Assembly (NCBI RefSeq): GCF_000002595.2
Contig: NC_057009.1
Coordinates: 2,381,346 to 2,445,345, forward strand
Direction of reading: 5' to 3'
Length of the DNA: 64,000 bases
Origin: Chlamydomonas reinhardtii
Lineage: Eukaryota > Chlorophyta > Chlorophyceae > Chlamydomonadales > Chlamydomonadaceae
Of this stretch, positions 10,703-23,994 are shown one piece after another; the stretch's first letter is position 1, and each line of letters starts with the position of its first letter. Both the position numbers and the translations under genes were made by a program. Under the pieces are notes generated by a model, which saw nothing but the letters and a program-made list of their open reading frames with translations, did no database searches and was not told the origin of the DNA.

Positions 10703-12689
10703 TCACCACACAGCCCGGAACTCCTCTCTTGCGCTGGCAATCTTGGCCTTGAGGTTGGGCAACCGGAAGGTCGCGTGCATCAGCGGTAGCCCAACGCCTG
10801 CATGGACACATTACACTAACGTAAAGTCACAAGACTTGGGTACTTAGCACTGCGCAGACGGTCTCATCGGCGACGGTTTGGAACTGGGCGAGTACACAAC
10901 CGGATTGGACGTGTGCGCGCTCCCTTCAGTTGCAGTCCTTCGTTAAAGCCAACTAAGCCCCGCCAGATTACCGCCACAGTCATGCACGTTCTGCAACCCT
11001 GACCGCTCACCCACAGACTGCCACTCCCACTAGCGCGCTCCCCGTCCCCATCCTCTCAAGTCCTCAACCCAACGGGCTTGACCCCCAATCGCCTCCAACT
11101 CTCCCAACGCAAACACGCCGAACCTCCACCCGCCCACCAGCCCTCAGCGCACACGCCCCCGCCCCTGCCAGCCCTCCGCACACCCACAGCCCCGCCCCGG
11201 CGCCCACCTAGCAGTATGGCCCAGCACAGCGTGAGCACGGCATGGCTCCAGTACACTAGAAGCCCGCCCACCAGCAGCAGCGCCGCCACCACCAGGCCAC
11301 GAGGCAGCACCAGGACGTACAGCCGCTTGCGCTTGTGCAGCCTGGTGACGTGTTCGCGTCAGGAGGGCATAAAGTAGGGAAGGAAGCATGACAGGGCGGT
11401 GAACGTGTGTGCGCGTGTGCGTATGTGTATGCGCTGGCGGCCCCGGCGGAAGCCGGCAAGCTGTGCGGCCGGCCACGTTTCGGCAGGTGGGGTCATTAGC
11501 CCGGGCGCTTTGATGCTGAAGCCGCCGCCGCGACCTGCCCTGCCCCAAACGCCCAGGCCACCAGCAGGCTGAGTGCCCCCAACGCTCAGCTGTCCGTGAA
11601 GCATGTATGCATGCACACGAAGCCATCTCCGTCTCCCCGAACACACACGTTTGCTTCCCTTGCACGCACCCTCTCCCTAGTCGAGAAGCTTTCCAGGGTT
11701 CGCAGCCCGCTCGTGAGCCCCAAACACGCCCTCCCCAGACCCGTGCCCAAGGCCCAACGCCACACCTCCGCACGGCACTACAGGCCTCCACAGGACCGTA
11801 CTCACCCGACAACACCGTCCGAGCCCGCCTTTGCGCGCGACTTGGCCACTAGCCGCGGCGCGTACTTGCGCAGCGCGTGCAGCAGGTTGTCACTGCAAAG
11901 GGCGCGCACGTGGGTGTTAGGGCAGGAGGTGCGGTTGCGAGGAATAAGTGCACAAGGGAGCGGCAGCTGGGAGCGGCAGCTGGGAGCGGCATAGTGCAAT
12001 GGCCGGTGCTGCTGTCACACAGGGTATGGGTTGAAGCCCCCATGGGCATGCAGGGGACTACCCGCCAGGCTGCCGGGCGGATGGCCCCGTGCAGATGGGG
12101 GCGTTGGCCTCCCAGACGAAAGTGGCATGGGCTGACTCCGCCACATGCTGTGCATGCTGCGCGATGTGTGACCCTGCTGGCGTTAGCACCCAGACCGTCC
12201 TGACCCGCGTGTCCCACGCACTTGAGCGAGGTGGCGAACGGGTCGTTGCAGAGCGCTGTCCCCAGCCCCACGAGCACGAGCGACCCGAGCGCCACTGGGT
12301 TGCGGATGAAGCATACCAGGAAGGCCAGGACAAGGATCACCAGGTAGTTGCTGCGTACGGGCACAAGGATAAGGTGATACGGGCGTCAGGCACAGAGTGA
12401 AACGCAGGTGTGGATGCCGGTGAGCAGGTACAAGCAGGGTGGACTGAGCAGTGAGCTTGAGGGGTGTTGCGGCACAGCGGCCGAGCCCATCCTTGCTGTC
12501 CGGTGCGCGCAAAGTTTAATTTACTCACGTGCGATAGTAGTATAGGTTGTTCTTGAGCCGCCCCATCAGCGCTCGCTGTGAGGGCGGCGAGAAGCTCCTG
12601 AAGAATTCTTCAACTGGCCGGGGAGCGCTCCATGTGACCTCCTTTAACGCAGAAGCGAGCTCCTCCAATGTAACTTGGTTCCAGTCCAT
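10703..12689 (-). CDS. PRA1 (prenylated Rab acceptor) family membrane protein
   Basis: Five exons on the minus strand (12529-12689, 12222-12350, 11806-11892, 11208-11341, 10703-10797) join in phase to 201 residues. PRA1-family hallmarks are LKNNLYYYRTNYLVILVLAF at the entry to the first hydrophobic hairpin and FIRNPVALGSLVLVGL within it. A second hairpin, VLPRGLVVAALLLVGGLLVY, runs on through WSHAVLTLCWAILLG. The conserved LMHATFR follows just before the short cytosolic end. Four membrane segments in two hairpins are expected, with both termini cytosolic. PRA1 proteins act at ER/Golgi/endosomes in vesicle traffic by binding prenylated Rabs. The start ATG (12687-12689) opens an acidic amphipathic N-terminus. 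The C-terminal positive stretch KAKIASAREEF is ordinary for the family. The partner Rab cannot be told from sequence. Confidence 0.88.
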
Positions 12690-13258
12690 GTTAGCCGCAG
12701 TTTCGGCTCCGGACCTGAGACCAGGGTGCTATTCCGCTGAAGAGATCGAACGCGACTGACACTTGCTTCTCTGCCTGGTACAGCGTATTGCCTTAGTTAT
12801 GAAGGTGATGTTGGGCTCGAGCTCAGCCGTGACTGTTGTGAGCGGCGACGGTCAAGCTGTCTTCTATTGCAAGGTTCTAGACGCGGCTGAAGTGTCTGCG
12901 GTGGAGAATGAAATGGCAGTAAATGCTATCAAGTGTCATAATATCCATGGATGGACAAGGGTTTCCCCAATGCAACGATTTCCCCGCCCCTACATGGAGA
13001 GCCCCAGGAAGCCCGCCCTTTCCCCTGCGTGTTGGAGCCAAGTCCCCCATCCATGACTTCCTGCAGGCCCTTTGGCCTTTGGGTGTTGCCACAACACATG
13101 AAGATCACAATCTGCACTAATAGCGTCACGCGTGCCCTACGCAACTGAAAATTAACTACCGTGCTTCGCAGGCGTACCCCTGACCCCATCACCGCGGCCG
13201 TCCACAAATCCCCCCCAGATTGCATACATACGAGTGAAGAAACCGTTCCTCTGTAAAG
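12690..13258. other. Intergenic spacer upstream of PRA1
   Basis: This stretch contains the PRA1 promoter side and the distal flank of the H3 terminator. Open frames at 12763-13056 and 12923-13148 have no recognisable domain. I see nothing else of note. Confidence 0.4.
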
Positions 13259-13260
13259 GT

Positions 13261-13276
13261 GGTGTTGAGAAACACC
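13261..13276 (-). terminator. Histone 3' hairpin of H3 (cluster 1)
   Basis: On the minus strand the sequence is GGTGTTTCTCAACACC: a 6-bp stem with a 4-nt loop, beginning 63 nt after the H3 stop. It is flanked by the conserved CTC before and ACC after. Confidence 0.93.
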
Positions 13277-13339
13277 GAGTTTTGTTGGGGTTGAGAACAA
13301 CCCCTTCAAGGCGCAAACCAGGAGGCCTTGACAGCACGC

Positions 13340-14323
<984 letters not shown>

Positions 14324-14423
14324 GCGGCTGCCAAGCTCAGGCGGCGGCTGTGGGAGGCAAGGCACGAGGCAAGGCACCGAGTCTTGCCCCATCCACTGGC
14401 TGCCCGCCTCGTCATCCAAACTC

Positions 14424-14439
14424 GGTGTTTCTCAACACC
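14424..14439 (+). terminator. Histone 3' hairpin of H4 (cluster 1)
   Basis: GGTGTTTCTCAACACC, a perfect 6-bp stem with loop TCTC, preceded by AACTC and followed by ACC. Confidence 0.93.
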
Positions 14440-15414
14440 ACCCTACTTTGGTCATACCGTACTGCACCGGGCTGCGCCTATGCTACCAAACTCATATCCA
14501 AGCTTTCAAATCGTGTCTTGGCGTCGTGGGTGCTTCATGAAGGGTGCTGGGTGCGCCGGGGGTCCCTAAGAGTAAGAGGAAGTTGCCGTGCAGAATCTAC
14601 TGAATACTTAGCCCATTGCCCTGCTGCTGCCAACAGACCAAGTGCGCTTCTCGTGATCACCTTGTTGCGGGCAGTGCTTAACCCTGCACTGGGAGGTCCG
14701 ACCACCGGGAGGCGGTGGTGGGATCTCGCCTGCAATCCTGCGTGTGTTGGTCGCGTCGTTGCGATGGGTGGTTGGGGGCTGTCGTTGGGGCGGCCATGAG
14801 TTTCAAGGCAATTAAGTGGTGTCGTACCTGGGGTACCTAAGACAACACCTGGTACCATACCATCATGTTTGTGGGCTCAAGCGGTCTGCAGGCTGGTAAC
14901 ATCATCCATGCACTCCAGACCAGCTGACCACTCGAAGAAGAAGCGCTGGCGCGCCGGCGTATGTCGAGGGCTGCTTCAAGTCTACACCTTTCTGCCTGGG
15001 GTCTACACTACCCGCCGAATCGAATCGCCGATCCTGGCTGCGCGGGTGACCCGGTCCAGCGAAGCGGGTTGCCGGCACGCCAAGAGTCGTGGCAGGAGGT
15101 TCCTGGACCCTGGCACGGGGACATGCACTGTTGGGGCAGACGCACAATTAGAGGCTGCCGGCGAAGAGTTTCGGATTCCTGTCCCTCCACCACATTACGC
15201 GTGGTCCCTGGCCAGCAGCCTGACAGACGCCTGCAACGCTGGCAGGTGCAGGTCAGGGAAGGTGGACTCTGTGGGCATACCTGATACCCTGCTGCACCCC
15301 AATGTGACACGTTAACCTGTGGTGCCGTGCTACAAGTACAAGGGTCTGTGCCCATCGCTGCCCTCTTGGCCCACCCGACCCCCCCCCCCCGCCCTTCAAT
15401 CCCGAGTGAAAGGT
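14440..15414. other. Spacer between H4 and H2A 3' ends
   Basis: A 975-bp spacer separating the two divergent histone pairs of cluster 1. Open frames exist on both strands, but none has a recognisable domain. I see no gene. Confidence 0.4.
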
Positions 15415-15430
15415 GGTGTTGATAAACACC
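15415..15430 (-). terminator. Histone 3' hairpin of H2A (cluster 1), variant loop
   Basis: On the minus strand GGTGTTTATCAACACC: the same stem as the other copies but with loop TATC instead of TCTC. It lies 61 nt beyond the H2A stop. Confidence 0.9.
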
Positions 15431-15491
15431 GAGTTTGGGGGAAGCAGTGTGGCAGCTGTAGCCACATGAGTACAGCGAGGCGCGAGCCCGC

Positions 15492-15890
15492 TTACACAGC
15501 GGCAGAGCCGTCCTCGGCCTTGCCGCCCTTGGTCTTCTTGGGCAGCAGCACGGCGTGGATGTTGGGCAGCACACCGCCCGAGGCGATGGTCACCTCGCCC
15601 AGCAGCTTGCCAAGCTCCTCATCGTTGCGAATGGCCAGCTGGATGTGGCGGGGCACAATGCGGTTCTTCTTGTTGTCGCGGGCGGCGTTGCCGGCCAGCT
15701 CCAGCACCTCAGCGGTCAGGTACTCCAGCACGGCGGCCAGGTACACAGGCGCGCCGGCACCGATGCGCTCGGCGTACTTGCCCTTCTTCAGGTAGCGCGC
15801 AATGCGGCCCACAGGGAATTGCAGGCCGGCCTTGGCGCTGCGGCTCACGGCCTTCTTGCCAGAGGTCTTGCCCTTGCCGCGACCAGCCAT
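15492..15890 (-). CDS. H2A: Histone H2A (cluster 1)
   Basis: Intronless 132-residue frame. Start ATG at 15888-15890, tail [20 protein letters not shown], then [20 protein letters not shown]. The acidic-patch helix region is [18 protein letters not shown]. The C-terminus KAEDGSAAV differs from the cluster 2 copy (KGSEEAA), whereas the fold itself is the same. It has no SQ(E/D) motif, so it is not H2A.X-like, and the sequence is canonical H2A rather than H2A.Z. It is divergent from H2B with 287 bp between start codons. A histone hairpin follows. Confidence 0.97.
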   Translation of the reverse strand: MAGRGKGKTSGKKAVSRSAKAGLQFPVGRIARYLKKGKYAERIGAGAPVYLAAVLEYLTAEVLELAGNAARDNKKNRIVPRHIQLAIRNDEELGKLLGEVTIASGGVLPNIHAVLLPKKTKGGKAEDGSAAV

Positions 15891-16177
15891 CGTATCGAGT
15901 TGTGGGTTCTTGGAGAACGAGATAAGAAGATTGCAGATAAGTGTTGTAAGCGTTGTAAGTTCGCCACAAGTGTCCCTCGTGTTTATATGCAGCTGGCCCA
16001 AAAGCAAAGCGGCTCGGCCTGGCCACCAGTCAACGCTAAGTGTCGGTTGGTCAAACAACCGCCATCCTCACCCTGGCCACCCGGCTTGCCCCATCGCGCC
16101 CTCAAATAGCCTTTCGCTTCCACCTCTGTTTATCCCAATACACTCAGTACCTTTGCCGCATCAACAACTCTTACAAA
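15891..16177. promoter_or_regulatory. Divergent H2A-H2B promoter (cluster 1)
   Basis: The H2A TATA box (ATATAAAC on the minus strand) lies near 15981-15989. An H2B TATA-like CAAATAG is at 16103-16109. A GGTTGGTCAAACAACC inverted repeat occurs at 16045-16060. The same elements occur, inverted, in the spacer at 32240-32523. Confidence 0.7.
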
Positions 16178-16639
16178 ATGGCCCCCAAGAAGGACGAGAA
16201 GCCCGCGACCGCCGAGGCCGGCGCCGAGGCCCCTGCCAAGGCTGAGGCCAAGCCCAAGGCCGAGAAGGCCGCCAAGAAGGCCAAGAAGGAGCCCTCCAAG
16301 AAGGCTGCCAAGGAGCCCAAGGGCGACGGCGAGAAAAAGGACAAGAAGAAGAAGAAGAGTGCCGTGGAGACCTACAAGCTGTACATCTACAAGGTGCTCA
16401 AGCAGGTGCACCCCGACACCGGCATCAGCAGCAAGGCCATGTCCATCATGAACAGCTTCATCAACGACATCTTTGAGAAGGTGGCCACCGAGGCCTCCAA
16501 GCTGAGCCGCTACAACAAGAAGCCCACCGTGACCTCCCGCGAGATCCAGACCGCCGTGCGCCTGGTGCTGCCCGGCGAGCTGGCCAAGCACGCGGTGTCG
16601 GAGGGCACCAAGGCCGTGACCAAGTTCACCTCGGGCTAA
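16178..16639 (+). CDS. H2B: Histone H2B (cluster 1)
   Basis: Intronless 153-residue frame from ATG 16178. The long Lys/Ala/Pro/Glu-rich N-terminal tail (about 60 residues, beginning [15 protein letters not shown]) is typical of algal and plant H2B. The fold starts at [20 protein letters not shown] and ends [12 protein letters not shown], with the ubiquitinable lysine context near the C-terminus. It differs from the cluster 2 copy by a single Ala/Thr change in the tail (KKAAKEPKG against KKTAKEPKG). The hairpin follows 50 nt after the stop. Confidence 0.98.
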   Translation: MAPKKDEKPATAEAGAEAPAKAEAKPKAEKAAKKAKKEPSKKAAKEPKGDGEKKDKKKKKSAVETYKLYIYKVLKQVHPDTGISSKAMSIMNSFINDIFEKVATEASKLSRYNKKPTVTSREIQTAVRLVLPGELAKHAVSEGTKAVTKFTSG

Positions 16640-16689
16640 ATGCGCTCCGAGGCTGGACCATTCCCCTTCTACCCTCTTACAACAAACTC

Positions 16690-16705
16690 GGTGTTTCTCA
16701 ACACC
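16690..16705 (+). terminator. Histone 3' hairpin of H2B (cluster 1)
   Basis: GGTGTTTCTCAACACC with flanks AACTC and ACC, 50 nt after the stop codon. Confidence 0.93.
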
Positions 16706-17172
16706 ACCTTGACACGGAGCAGGGGTGGGTTGGCGGGTTGTGGGTGAGTTTGCGTGTAGCCCTTGCAGGCCGGGGCATGATTCAAGGGTGGGGCCTAGCA
16801 AGGGGCCTAGGGACAGTTGAAGAGGTAGCCACCGTGCATATCGTTTACAGCTGCAACCTCCTTCGCCAGGTGGTGCCGACTGGGATGCCTGTCGTAGAGT
16901 TGACTGCGCGCCCCTGAACCGCCTGGAAGCAGCTCCGCCGCGGAGGCGTCCGCCATAAACCCGACACAAGTCATCTACAAGTCATCTATGACCGCCGCCT
17001 ACCTAATGCCACAAACAAAACCCTGGCTAACCCTGGAATTCAAAACACCATGGGCACAGCATACATCCTGCGTCGCCAGCCTACCCCCAGTCCCTGCTCT
17101 AATACTGCCAGGGAACATCCCCCGGCCTCTCACTGCCAGCCTTTACCACGCCACCCCTGCCCCCCACCACTC
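16706..17172. other. Spacer between H2B and the NEK kinase 3' end
   Basis: Holds the NEK 3' UTR. A minus-strand TGTAA (TTACA at 16845-16849) would end the kinase transcript 324 nt after its stop. Nothing else is recognised. Confidence 0.45.
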
Positions 17173-19245
17173 TCATGCAAACACCGCATCCTCCAGCGTG
17201 ATGAGCTTGTGCACCTGCCGCACCAGATGCAGCTTGGGTCCCAGGATGCGCTCCAGCTCGCGCTGCGTGCCGCCGCCACCAACACCAACACCACCAGCAG
17301 CAGCACCGCCCCCGCTGCCGCCGCCAGTGCTGCTGCCGGCGGCGCCCTCGCCGTCCGCCTCCTCCGCCGCCTGCATGTCCCGCAGGCAGCGGTAGGCGGC
17401 GAGGAAGGCGGCGCCGCCCAGCTGCCCCTCCAGGTCAATACGCAGCTGCTCCACCTGCGGGACCACATGGGTGTATGGTGCATGCAAATCAGGAAGTCAG
17501 CTTTGTCAACTGGAGTGAGTGCATAACGACAGCATAAGGGACGTTGGCACAGCGCAGTTACACGTGACCGACTGCATAAGGCATGTTGCGAATCAAGCCG
17601 AAGCGCGCTTGGTGTTCTCCCCAAAGTACAGCCCCACGCCGACATCTCACGACCCGCCTTAAGCGCGTTGGCTGCCGCCTGCGCGGCGCCGCCGGGTCGC
17701 CCCGTGCCGCCCTCATCCTCGTCCGCTGTCGCCGCGCTGGAGGGCCGAGCAGAGGCGTGCCCGCCGCCGCCCTCGTCGTCATCTCCCTCGAGAACCGTGT
17801 GGATCTGCGCCAACACCTCCAGCACGCCCGCCGCCTGCAATGGTTGTTTAAGACAAGGTTCCATGGCCTCTCCATGTCAGCTGGCAGCAAACCATGCATG
17901 TCGGTGCACGCCATCCATCTGTCCCTCGCGCACTGCGTCTCTTGCTGGCCATACCAGCAGCTTAGATAACACACAACGACAGTTGACCCCACGTTCGGGG
18001 ACCTTGCGAGTCCGCACCTGCTGCCCAGCCTCGTCATCCTCTTCCGTGTTGCCGGCACCCGCGTCCGATTCTGCCGCCGCCGTGTCGGCAGCGCTGCCAA
18101 CCGCGCCCGACCCGAACGGTGTGAAGATCTGAACTTCCGGGAACTCACCCTTGGGCTTGTGCCTGCGAGCAAGAACACACCGTTAAGGCGTGGAGTCGTG
18201 GACACTTGACATTTGTGAAGCAGGCACAGCGAGGACCGGACGCAGGCTGCAGTAAGCGAGGCAGAGAGAGGCGCGGCATGCGCCGTGCGCCCAACTTGAT
18301 ACCCACCGCAGCTTCCAAGGCGGATCCGCAGCTGGCTTTTGCGCGCCGCGGCCCGACGGCCCTGCGCCTTCGCTGTCACTGCCGGCCGCCGCCGCAGCAC
18401 GAGCACGCGGCGCCTTGGCGGCAGGGGTGGGCGACTGCCGCCCTGCCACCGGCGCGCCGTGCGCGGGCGAGCGGTGGCGCAGGTGTGCCGGCGAGGCCTT
18501 GGACACGGGCGTGGAGGAGGACGGCTGGTCCGCTGTGAAGTCCACCACGAGCACCTGCGCATGCACAACGCGGGGCCAAAGCACGCATGGCGAGGGCGCG
18601 TTGATGCAGCAGCAAACGCGTCATGCACACACGTGGCGTACATGGGAACGCCACAGTTGCTCCGGTACTCCACAATAACGCAGCCCTTACCTGACCGGAG
18701 CTTGTCTCGCCGGCACCGCTTGCGCCGCCTCCTGACGCCAGCCGCGCAGCGAACTGCGCCCCCAGCTCGCTGAGCTGCTCCTTGTTGATGCGCGCCCGCG
18801 CCGCCTTCACCTGCTCCTTGTGCGCCGACATGTGCTGGGCAGCCTCGTCCAGCTCGCGCTTGCGGGCCTCCTGCACATTTTGGCGAGATGCCAACAATTA
18901 ATGCACAAGCGTTGAACGCTACAATAGGCCCACCAACAACGAACACGACAATGAGCACAGTGCGTTGCTCTGTGTCGGCTCCTACGCCCGAAATCCCATG
19001 CACTGTTGCATCCAAGTCGCCCTACTGCTACTGCGGCGCCCGCCCCACGACCCACCTCGCGCTGCTTAATTGCCACAGCCAGCGCCGCAGCCTTGCGCGC
19101 CTTGGCCGCCATCTCGGCCTTCTGCTCCGCAAGGTTCCGCTCCTGTGCGTGTGCGTGTGTGTGTATGTGTGTTAAGAAAACAACAAAAGGAAGCCCGCCA
19201 TGTGTGTGTATGTATGTGTGTGTGTGTGTGTGTGTGTGGCAGTGC

Positions 19246-19323
<78 letters not shown>

Positions 19324-19330
19324 CAGTGCG

Positions 19331-19423
<93 letters not shown>

Positions 19424-22400
19424 ATGTGTGTGTGTATATGCATGTGCATGTGTGCGTGTGTGTGTATGCATGTGCATGTGCATATGCATGTGTGTGTATA
19501 TGTGTGTTACGCCGGGTTGTTCGTGCCCAACCGGCTGCCAACGCAATGCCCAATGCCCAATGGCGGCGGCACAGGCCCAAGCATCGTCTGTAGGCGCCAG
19601 CGCCACACGCGAAGACCAGCCGCGCGCATGCCTGGCACTCACGATGTCTTTCTGCCTCGCCGCGGCCCGGCCGCGCACCGCCACCGCTGCCTCGTGGTTG
19701 CGGCGCGCCGCCGCCGCCGCCTTCTGCTCGCGCGCCGCGGCGTTGGCCTTGCGCTGCGCCTCCAGCTCCGCGTCCCGCTGCAGCTTCAGCTCAGCTAGCT
19801 TGGCCTGCCAGTCATGTGGATGTGGAGCGATACGGAAGTGCAGGGCTTTCAGTTGATGCAAAGCAGGCGCCAACGCCATGGCCAAAGGGGCAATGGCTTG
19901 CAATGGCTTGCAACCAAGCAACCAAGCAAAGCGGCGACTGCTGATGAGTTGAGCTTTGACCGCTCAGTGCTATCCACTTGAACTTTGTGGCAAGGAGTAT
20001 GTAAAGGTGATCATGGCGCACCTTGGCAGCTGTGTTCTGACTGACGCCGCCTCCGCCCACGGCCGCAGAAGGTAGCGTGGCGTCCATGGCACCGGCAGCC
20101 GCCTCGGCGCCAACCCCACCGGCCTGCACACGCAGAGAACACGCCAGCTTTGTTAAACACGCTGCAACGGACCTTTCTAGTCATACCACCTCAACATGCC
20201 GCCCCCGCCCCGCACCTTTTGCGCCGCTAGCGCTCCTGCCAGCTCCGCCAGCTTGTCCTGCTGCTGCCGCACCCAGCCGCTCTCAACCAGCTTCTGACCA
20301 GCCGCGCGCCGGCCGCCGGCAGGCGCCGCCGGCGGCTTGTTGGGCGAGCTGAATAAATGGAAAGACACACACGGTCACAGTCTGTGTCCTGCTTCCAGCA
20401 ACCCGCCCCGCAGCAAGCAGGACCACGCCTGCAGTATCCTATCACTGCCTGTGCTGCCTGCCCACATGCCAAGCAAGGCGCCCCACCTGCCGTCCGCGGG
20501 TGTGGACACGCCGGTCTCGGCCTCGCTGACCTCCCGCGAGCTCCCACGCTCCATGTCACCGCCTGAGCCGCCCGGAGCAGGCGACACAGGCGCCCCCGAG
20601 CTGGCGGGCGTGAGGGCGCCAGCTGTGGAGGGCGCGCGAGGCGGCCGCGCAGCACCGGGCCGCGTTGCCCGACTGGGCGGTGATGGCTTGGGCCTGCAGC
20701 GCAGCGCAACAGGGGACATCGTGGCGGCGGCAACGGGGTTGGTTCAGCGTGGCGCTCGCTGTTGCGGCTGGGGACACTCCACATACGTTTCATCGGGTGT
20801 GCAATGGGCATGGCATGACATGCCTCACGTGGAGTGGCAGTGATGACACATGCAAGTTGTGCAGGCAGCCAGCCCACGGCCCCTGGGTTCGGTTTAGTTT
20901 GGGCTGGTATCTACACACACCCCTGACAGCCACGTGCGCCCACCTGACATTGGCTGCCACCAGCTCCGCCAGACCCAGAGCCGCTGCGGCCGCCGCCGCG
21001 CCGTCCTCGCCCTCGCCCAGCGCCTCGCCGCCGGCACCCACACCCAGTGCCATAACGTGGGCGGCGTACCTGCGGCGACAGCCGGCAGCAGCGGGCATCC
21101 ATAGTTGTTAGTACAAATCAGGTTACATATGCGAACACACACACACACACAAAAGAATTGGAACACGTGCGGTCAGAGCACGACGCACCGCTCAACGTGC
21201 TGACGCACAAAGTCGCTCTTCAGAATGGCGTCCGCGCTCGGCCGGTCCTGTTGCGGCAGGAGGGAAACGGTTGGTCGGGCAAGCTGGCCTCAATTCAACG
21301 CGCTGCAGTGCCCCGTGTCACACCCCGCAAAACACATGCCCGCCCCAATCCCGCCGCCTCCTCCTCGTCCGCCTCCTTCCTACCTTGGGGTTCTGCTTGA
21401 GCATGGACTCGATTAGGCCGCGCAGGGGGGTGGAGTACCGGGTCGGCACCGGCGGGTACTTGCCTGAGCGACACGCACAGGAACGAGCGGCAGAAACTGA
21501 GCCCTTCAGCCCGCTTCAACGGCACTCCACCCAAACTTCTATCACTATGCGTCCCCCGGGTCATCACAGGAACTCATATACCGCCTAAGTAAGGCAAGGC
21601 CGAACCGGGCCGGGCCGGGCCGGGTCAGGCCGGGGCGAGCAAAGCCGGGCCGCCGAGCCCCCTCCGTTCCCGCTCACACCTCTCAAGATCTTGACCACCA
21701 GCGCGGGCAGGCTCTGGCCGTCGAAGGCCCGGCGCAGCGTCGCCAGCTCGTACAACACACACCCTAGCGACCAGACTGCGTGATCAGGGTAGACACACAG
21801 CCGCCCATGCAAGGCGAGGCCGCATGTTAATACCGTAGTAGACAGTAGCAGGCGCTTGCAGTGCAGTGGCAGACAGTGGACCATGCGCGGTGTGCATGGG
21901 GGCAGCGCATCCCGCCTCAGGCCGCAAGATGCGAAGCACAACAGGCGCTCGGGACATGCCTGAGTGCATCGTGTACGTTTTCATGTACCGCGCCCTCACC
22001 GTCGCTCTTGCGGTTGTACGGCCGGTCCTCACAGATCTCTGGAGACAGGTAGTACGGCGACCCGATCTGTGGGAGTTTGACCGGGAGGCCGGCGCACACC
22101 ACCCCTATGCGTTGATACTTCTGTCGTTGCTCGGCGTGAAGGCCCACAGACTGCATGCCTTTAGGCTGCGGACCTCATGCACTCATGGTCAATGTGTACC
22201 CAACCCGCAACCGTCTCCCCAGCCCCATCCCCTGCCCCTGCCATCCGCACGTACCACGGTCCTCGCCAGCTCGGTGTCGCTGTTGAGCACCCGCGCAATG
22301 CCGAAGTCCCCCAGCTTGAGCAGGTTGCCTGGGGCGAGCGTGTGTGAGGGCGACTTCACACGGCGAAACCCGCGGTGTGCAACCGGTGTGTTGGGCTGGG

Positions 22401-23994
22401 TTGCACATACCACCCAAACTAAACCAAACCAATCTGTGTTGGGATGGGCACCAAGCCTACGGAACCTGTCCTGCGGACCCTGCGCCCAGTTGCCGTATTC
22501 AACGCACTTGGCCTCACAAGCGGCGCCGGCAACAGCGTCCCGCAACACCGCCCGCCAAACACCGGCCCCGTAACACAGCCCTCCGCTCTCTGCCCTCCGC
22601 TCTCCTCCGCCCTCTGCCATGAAGCGGCGGCGGCGCCATACACGCGGGAGCTCTGCGGCGCTCACCCTCCGCGATGAAGATGTTCTGCGACTTGAGGTCG
22701 CGGTGCAGCACGTTGCGGCCGTGCACGTGGTACAGCGCCAACACAATCTGTACGAACCTGGTGGGCGGTGACAACATGGGTCGTATGTGGCGGCGCGCGT
22801 GCGGTGACGCGCACGTGTTATAGAGGCGGCAGTCAGGAAGGGGCGTATGCGCTGCGGTGTCTCCATCATATCATGGATATTATGCCCGTGTCCCCCTTCT
22901 CAGTAAGTCTCTCAAGCCACAACTTCCAGCACCGCTCTGTTCCACCCTCACCGATGTACCTTGATGCATCGCAGTGTACCCCCAACTGCCCCTTGCCACC
23001 GCGCTCCCCCTTCCCCAGGATCCCTCGCCTTGCTGCCTACCGCGCAGCCCCACAGCCCACAGGCCCCGGAACCCCCCGCCCTGCACCCCCATCCCAGTCT
23101 CACCCCCCACCCACCAGAACATGATCTCATCCTCGCTGTACGGCTTCTTCTCCGCCTGCCGCCGCTGAATAGCCGCCGCCAGGTCGCCGCCGTTGGCATA
23201 CTCCATGACAATGTTCAACACGCCGCTCTGCTCCAGGCAGACAGATAAACAGACAGGTAGGCGAGGTTCAGCTTTACATGAGAAGCGAAGTTGGAGGGGA
23301 GAGGAAGAAGTTTGGGTGCGGAGGGGCGGAGGGGTACGCATCTGGGCACATGCAGGCTGCAGGCGTGTCTGCCAAGCAAAGCTAGCCCGTGCCCATGTCA
23401 CTAACGGCAAATCCGCATTGTGCGCCTGCCATTTGCTCCCGGCCTCACGCCGTAGCAATCGAGCTTCCTGGAATATCAGCCTACCTCCAGTACACACTCA
23501 TAGTAATGCACAATGTTGACGTGATTGAACTGCGCCAGCACCTTGGCCTCCGTGAGCGTGTCCTGCAGGGTCACCCGCCGACAAACCCCAGCGTGTCGGC
23601 ACGGTTTCCCGACACGCGCGTCGCCCCCGGACGCGGGTTGCCCAATCCTCTGCTCCAATTTGCTTTGATACCCATAGGCTGCGAAACTCCGGCACGCCGC
23701 GGGTGTATGCGGCTTAACGCAAACGAACATTCCGCTTCTCACGCCCGCTCCCTGCAAACTTACCGCGCGTGCTTTGTCGTCCATTTCAAACAAACGAATT
23801 TGCTTGCAAACGACCTGCATTCCGTCCTCCAGGCGCGTCGCCAGAACTGCTTGGCCGTAAGAACCCGAGCCAATCTCCCTTTGGAGCTCATATCGATCGC
23901 CTAATGTTCCTTCCTTAATATTTAATGTCGGATCCGCACCCGCGACGAGCTCCTTGATACCGGCATTTGCAAAACTGCCCCACTGCAGCGCCAT
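17173..23994 (-). CDS. NIMA-related protein kinase, NEK1/NEK5-like
   Basis: Twenty minus-strand exons give 912 residues: 23764-23994, 23485-23562, 23115-23227, 22666-22757, 22255-22328, 22000-22066, 21680-21775, 21384-21463, 21189-21247, 20944-21069, 20487-20693, 20216-20348, 20022-20123, 19643-19804, 19056-19142, 18691-18870, 18307-18554, 18018-18162, 17658-17834, 17173-17454. The kinase domain spans about residues 35-300: glycine loop IGSGSYGQA, Lys64 in VVCKQIRL, catalytic Asp161 in HRDLKSQN, Asp179 in GDFGIAR, then [10 protein letters not shown]. Ala/Arg/Glu-rich coiled coils follow. A C-terminal helical module ([27 protein letters not shown]) resembles the NEK1 tail. Algal NEKs act in cilia length, severing and cell cycle; the role here is inference. 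The exon 19 donor appears to be GC (17656-17657), and that join is the least certain. Confidence 0.88.
19150..19505. repeat. (TG)n microsatellite in NEK intron 14
   Basis: About 350 bp of nearly pure TG/CA with GTTTG, GGCAG and GTATATG interruptions, filling the intron between exons 19643-19804 and 19056-19142. The exon acceptor lies directly at its edge. Confidence 0.95.
20886..20914 (+). repeat. Intron-resident motif copy 1 (NEK intron 10)
   Basis: Copy of the shared 29-base motif GGTTCGGTTTAGTTTGGG plus CTGGTATCTAC, followed by a CA run. It is antisense to the host gene. See the finding on the five-copy family. Confidence 0.75.
22406..22430 (-). repeat. Intron-resident motif copy 2 (NEK intron 4)
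   Basis: Minus-strand copy reading GGTTTGGTTTAGTTTGGG then TGGTATG, in the sense of the host gene and inside an intron. Confidence 0.65.

Noticed and set aside
12763-13148. Possible small gene upstream of PRA1
   Set aside because: Two short frames on opposite strands, with no domain, no convincing splice structure and no clear start context.
14869-15315. Open frame in the spacer between histone H4 and H2A
   Set aside because: No recognisable motif, and the frame overlaps an equally long antisense frame. Treated as spacer.
17558-19015. Minus-strand open frame of 485 codons inside the NEK gene
   Set aside because: It crosses several well-supported introns and exons of NEK in the wrong frame; composition is Arg/Ala shadow sequence.
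19006-19593. Cys/Val-repeat open frames
   Set aside because: Translation of a TG microsatellite inside a NEK intron.
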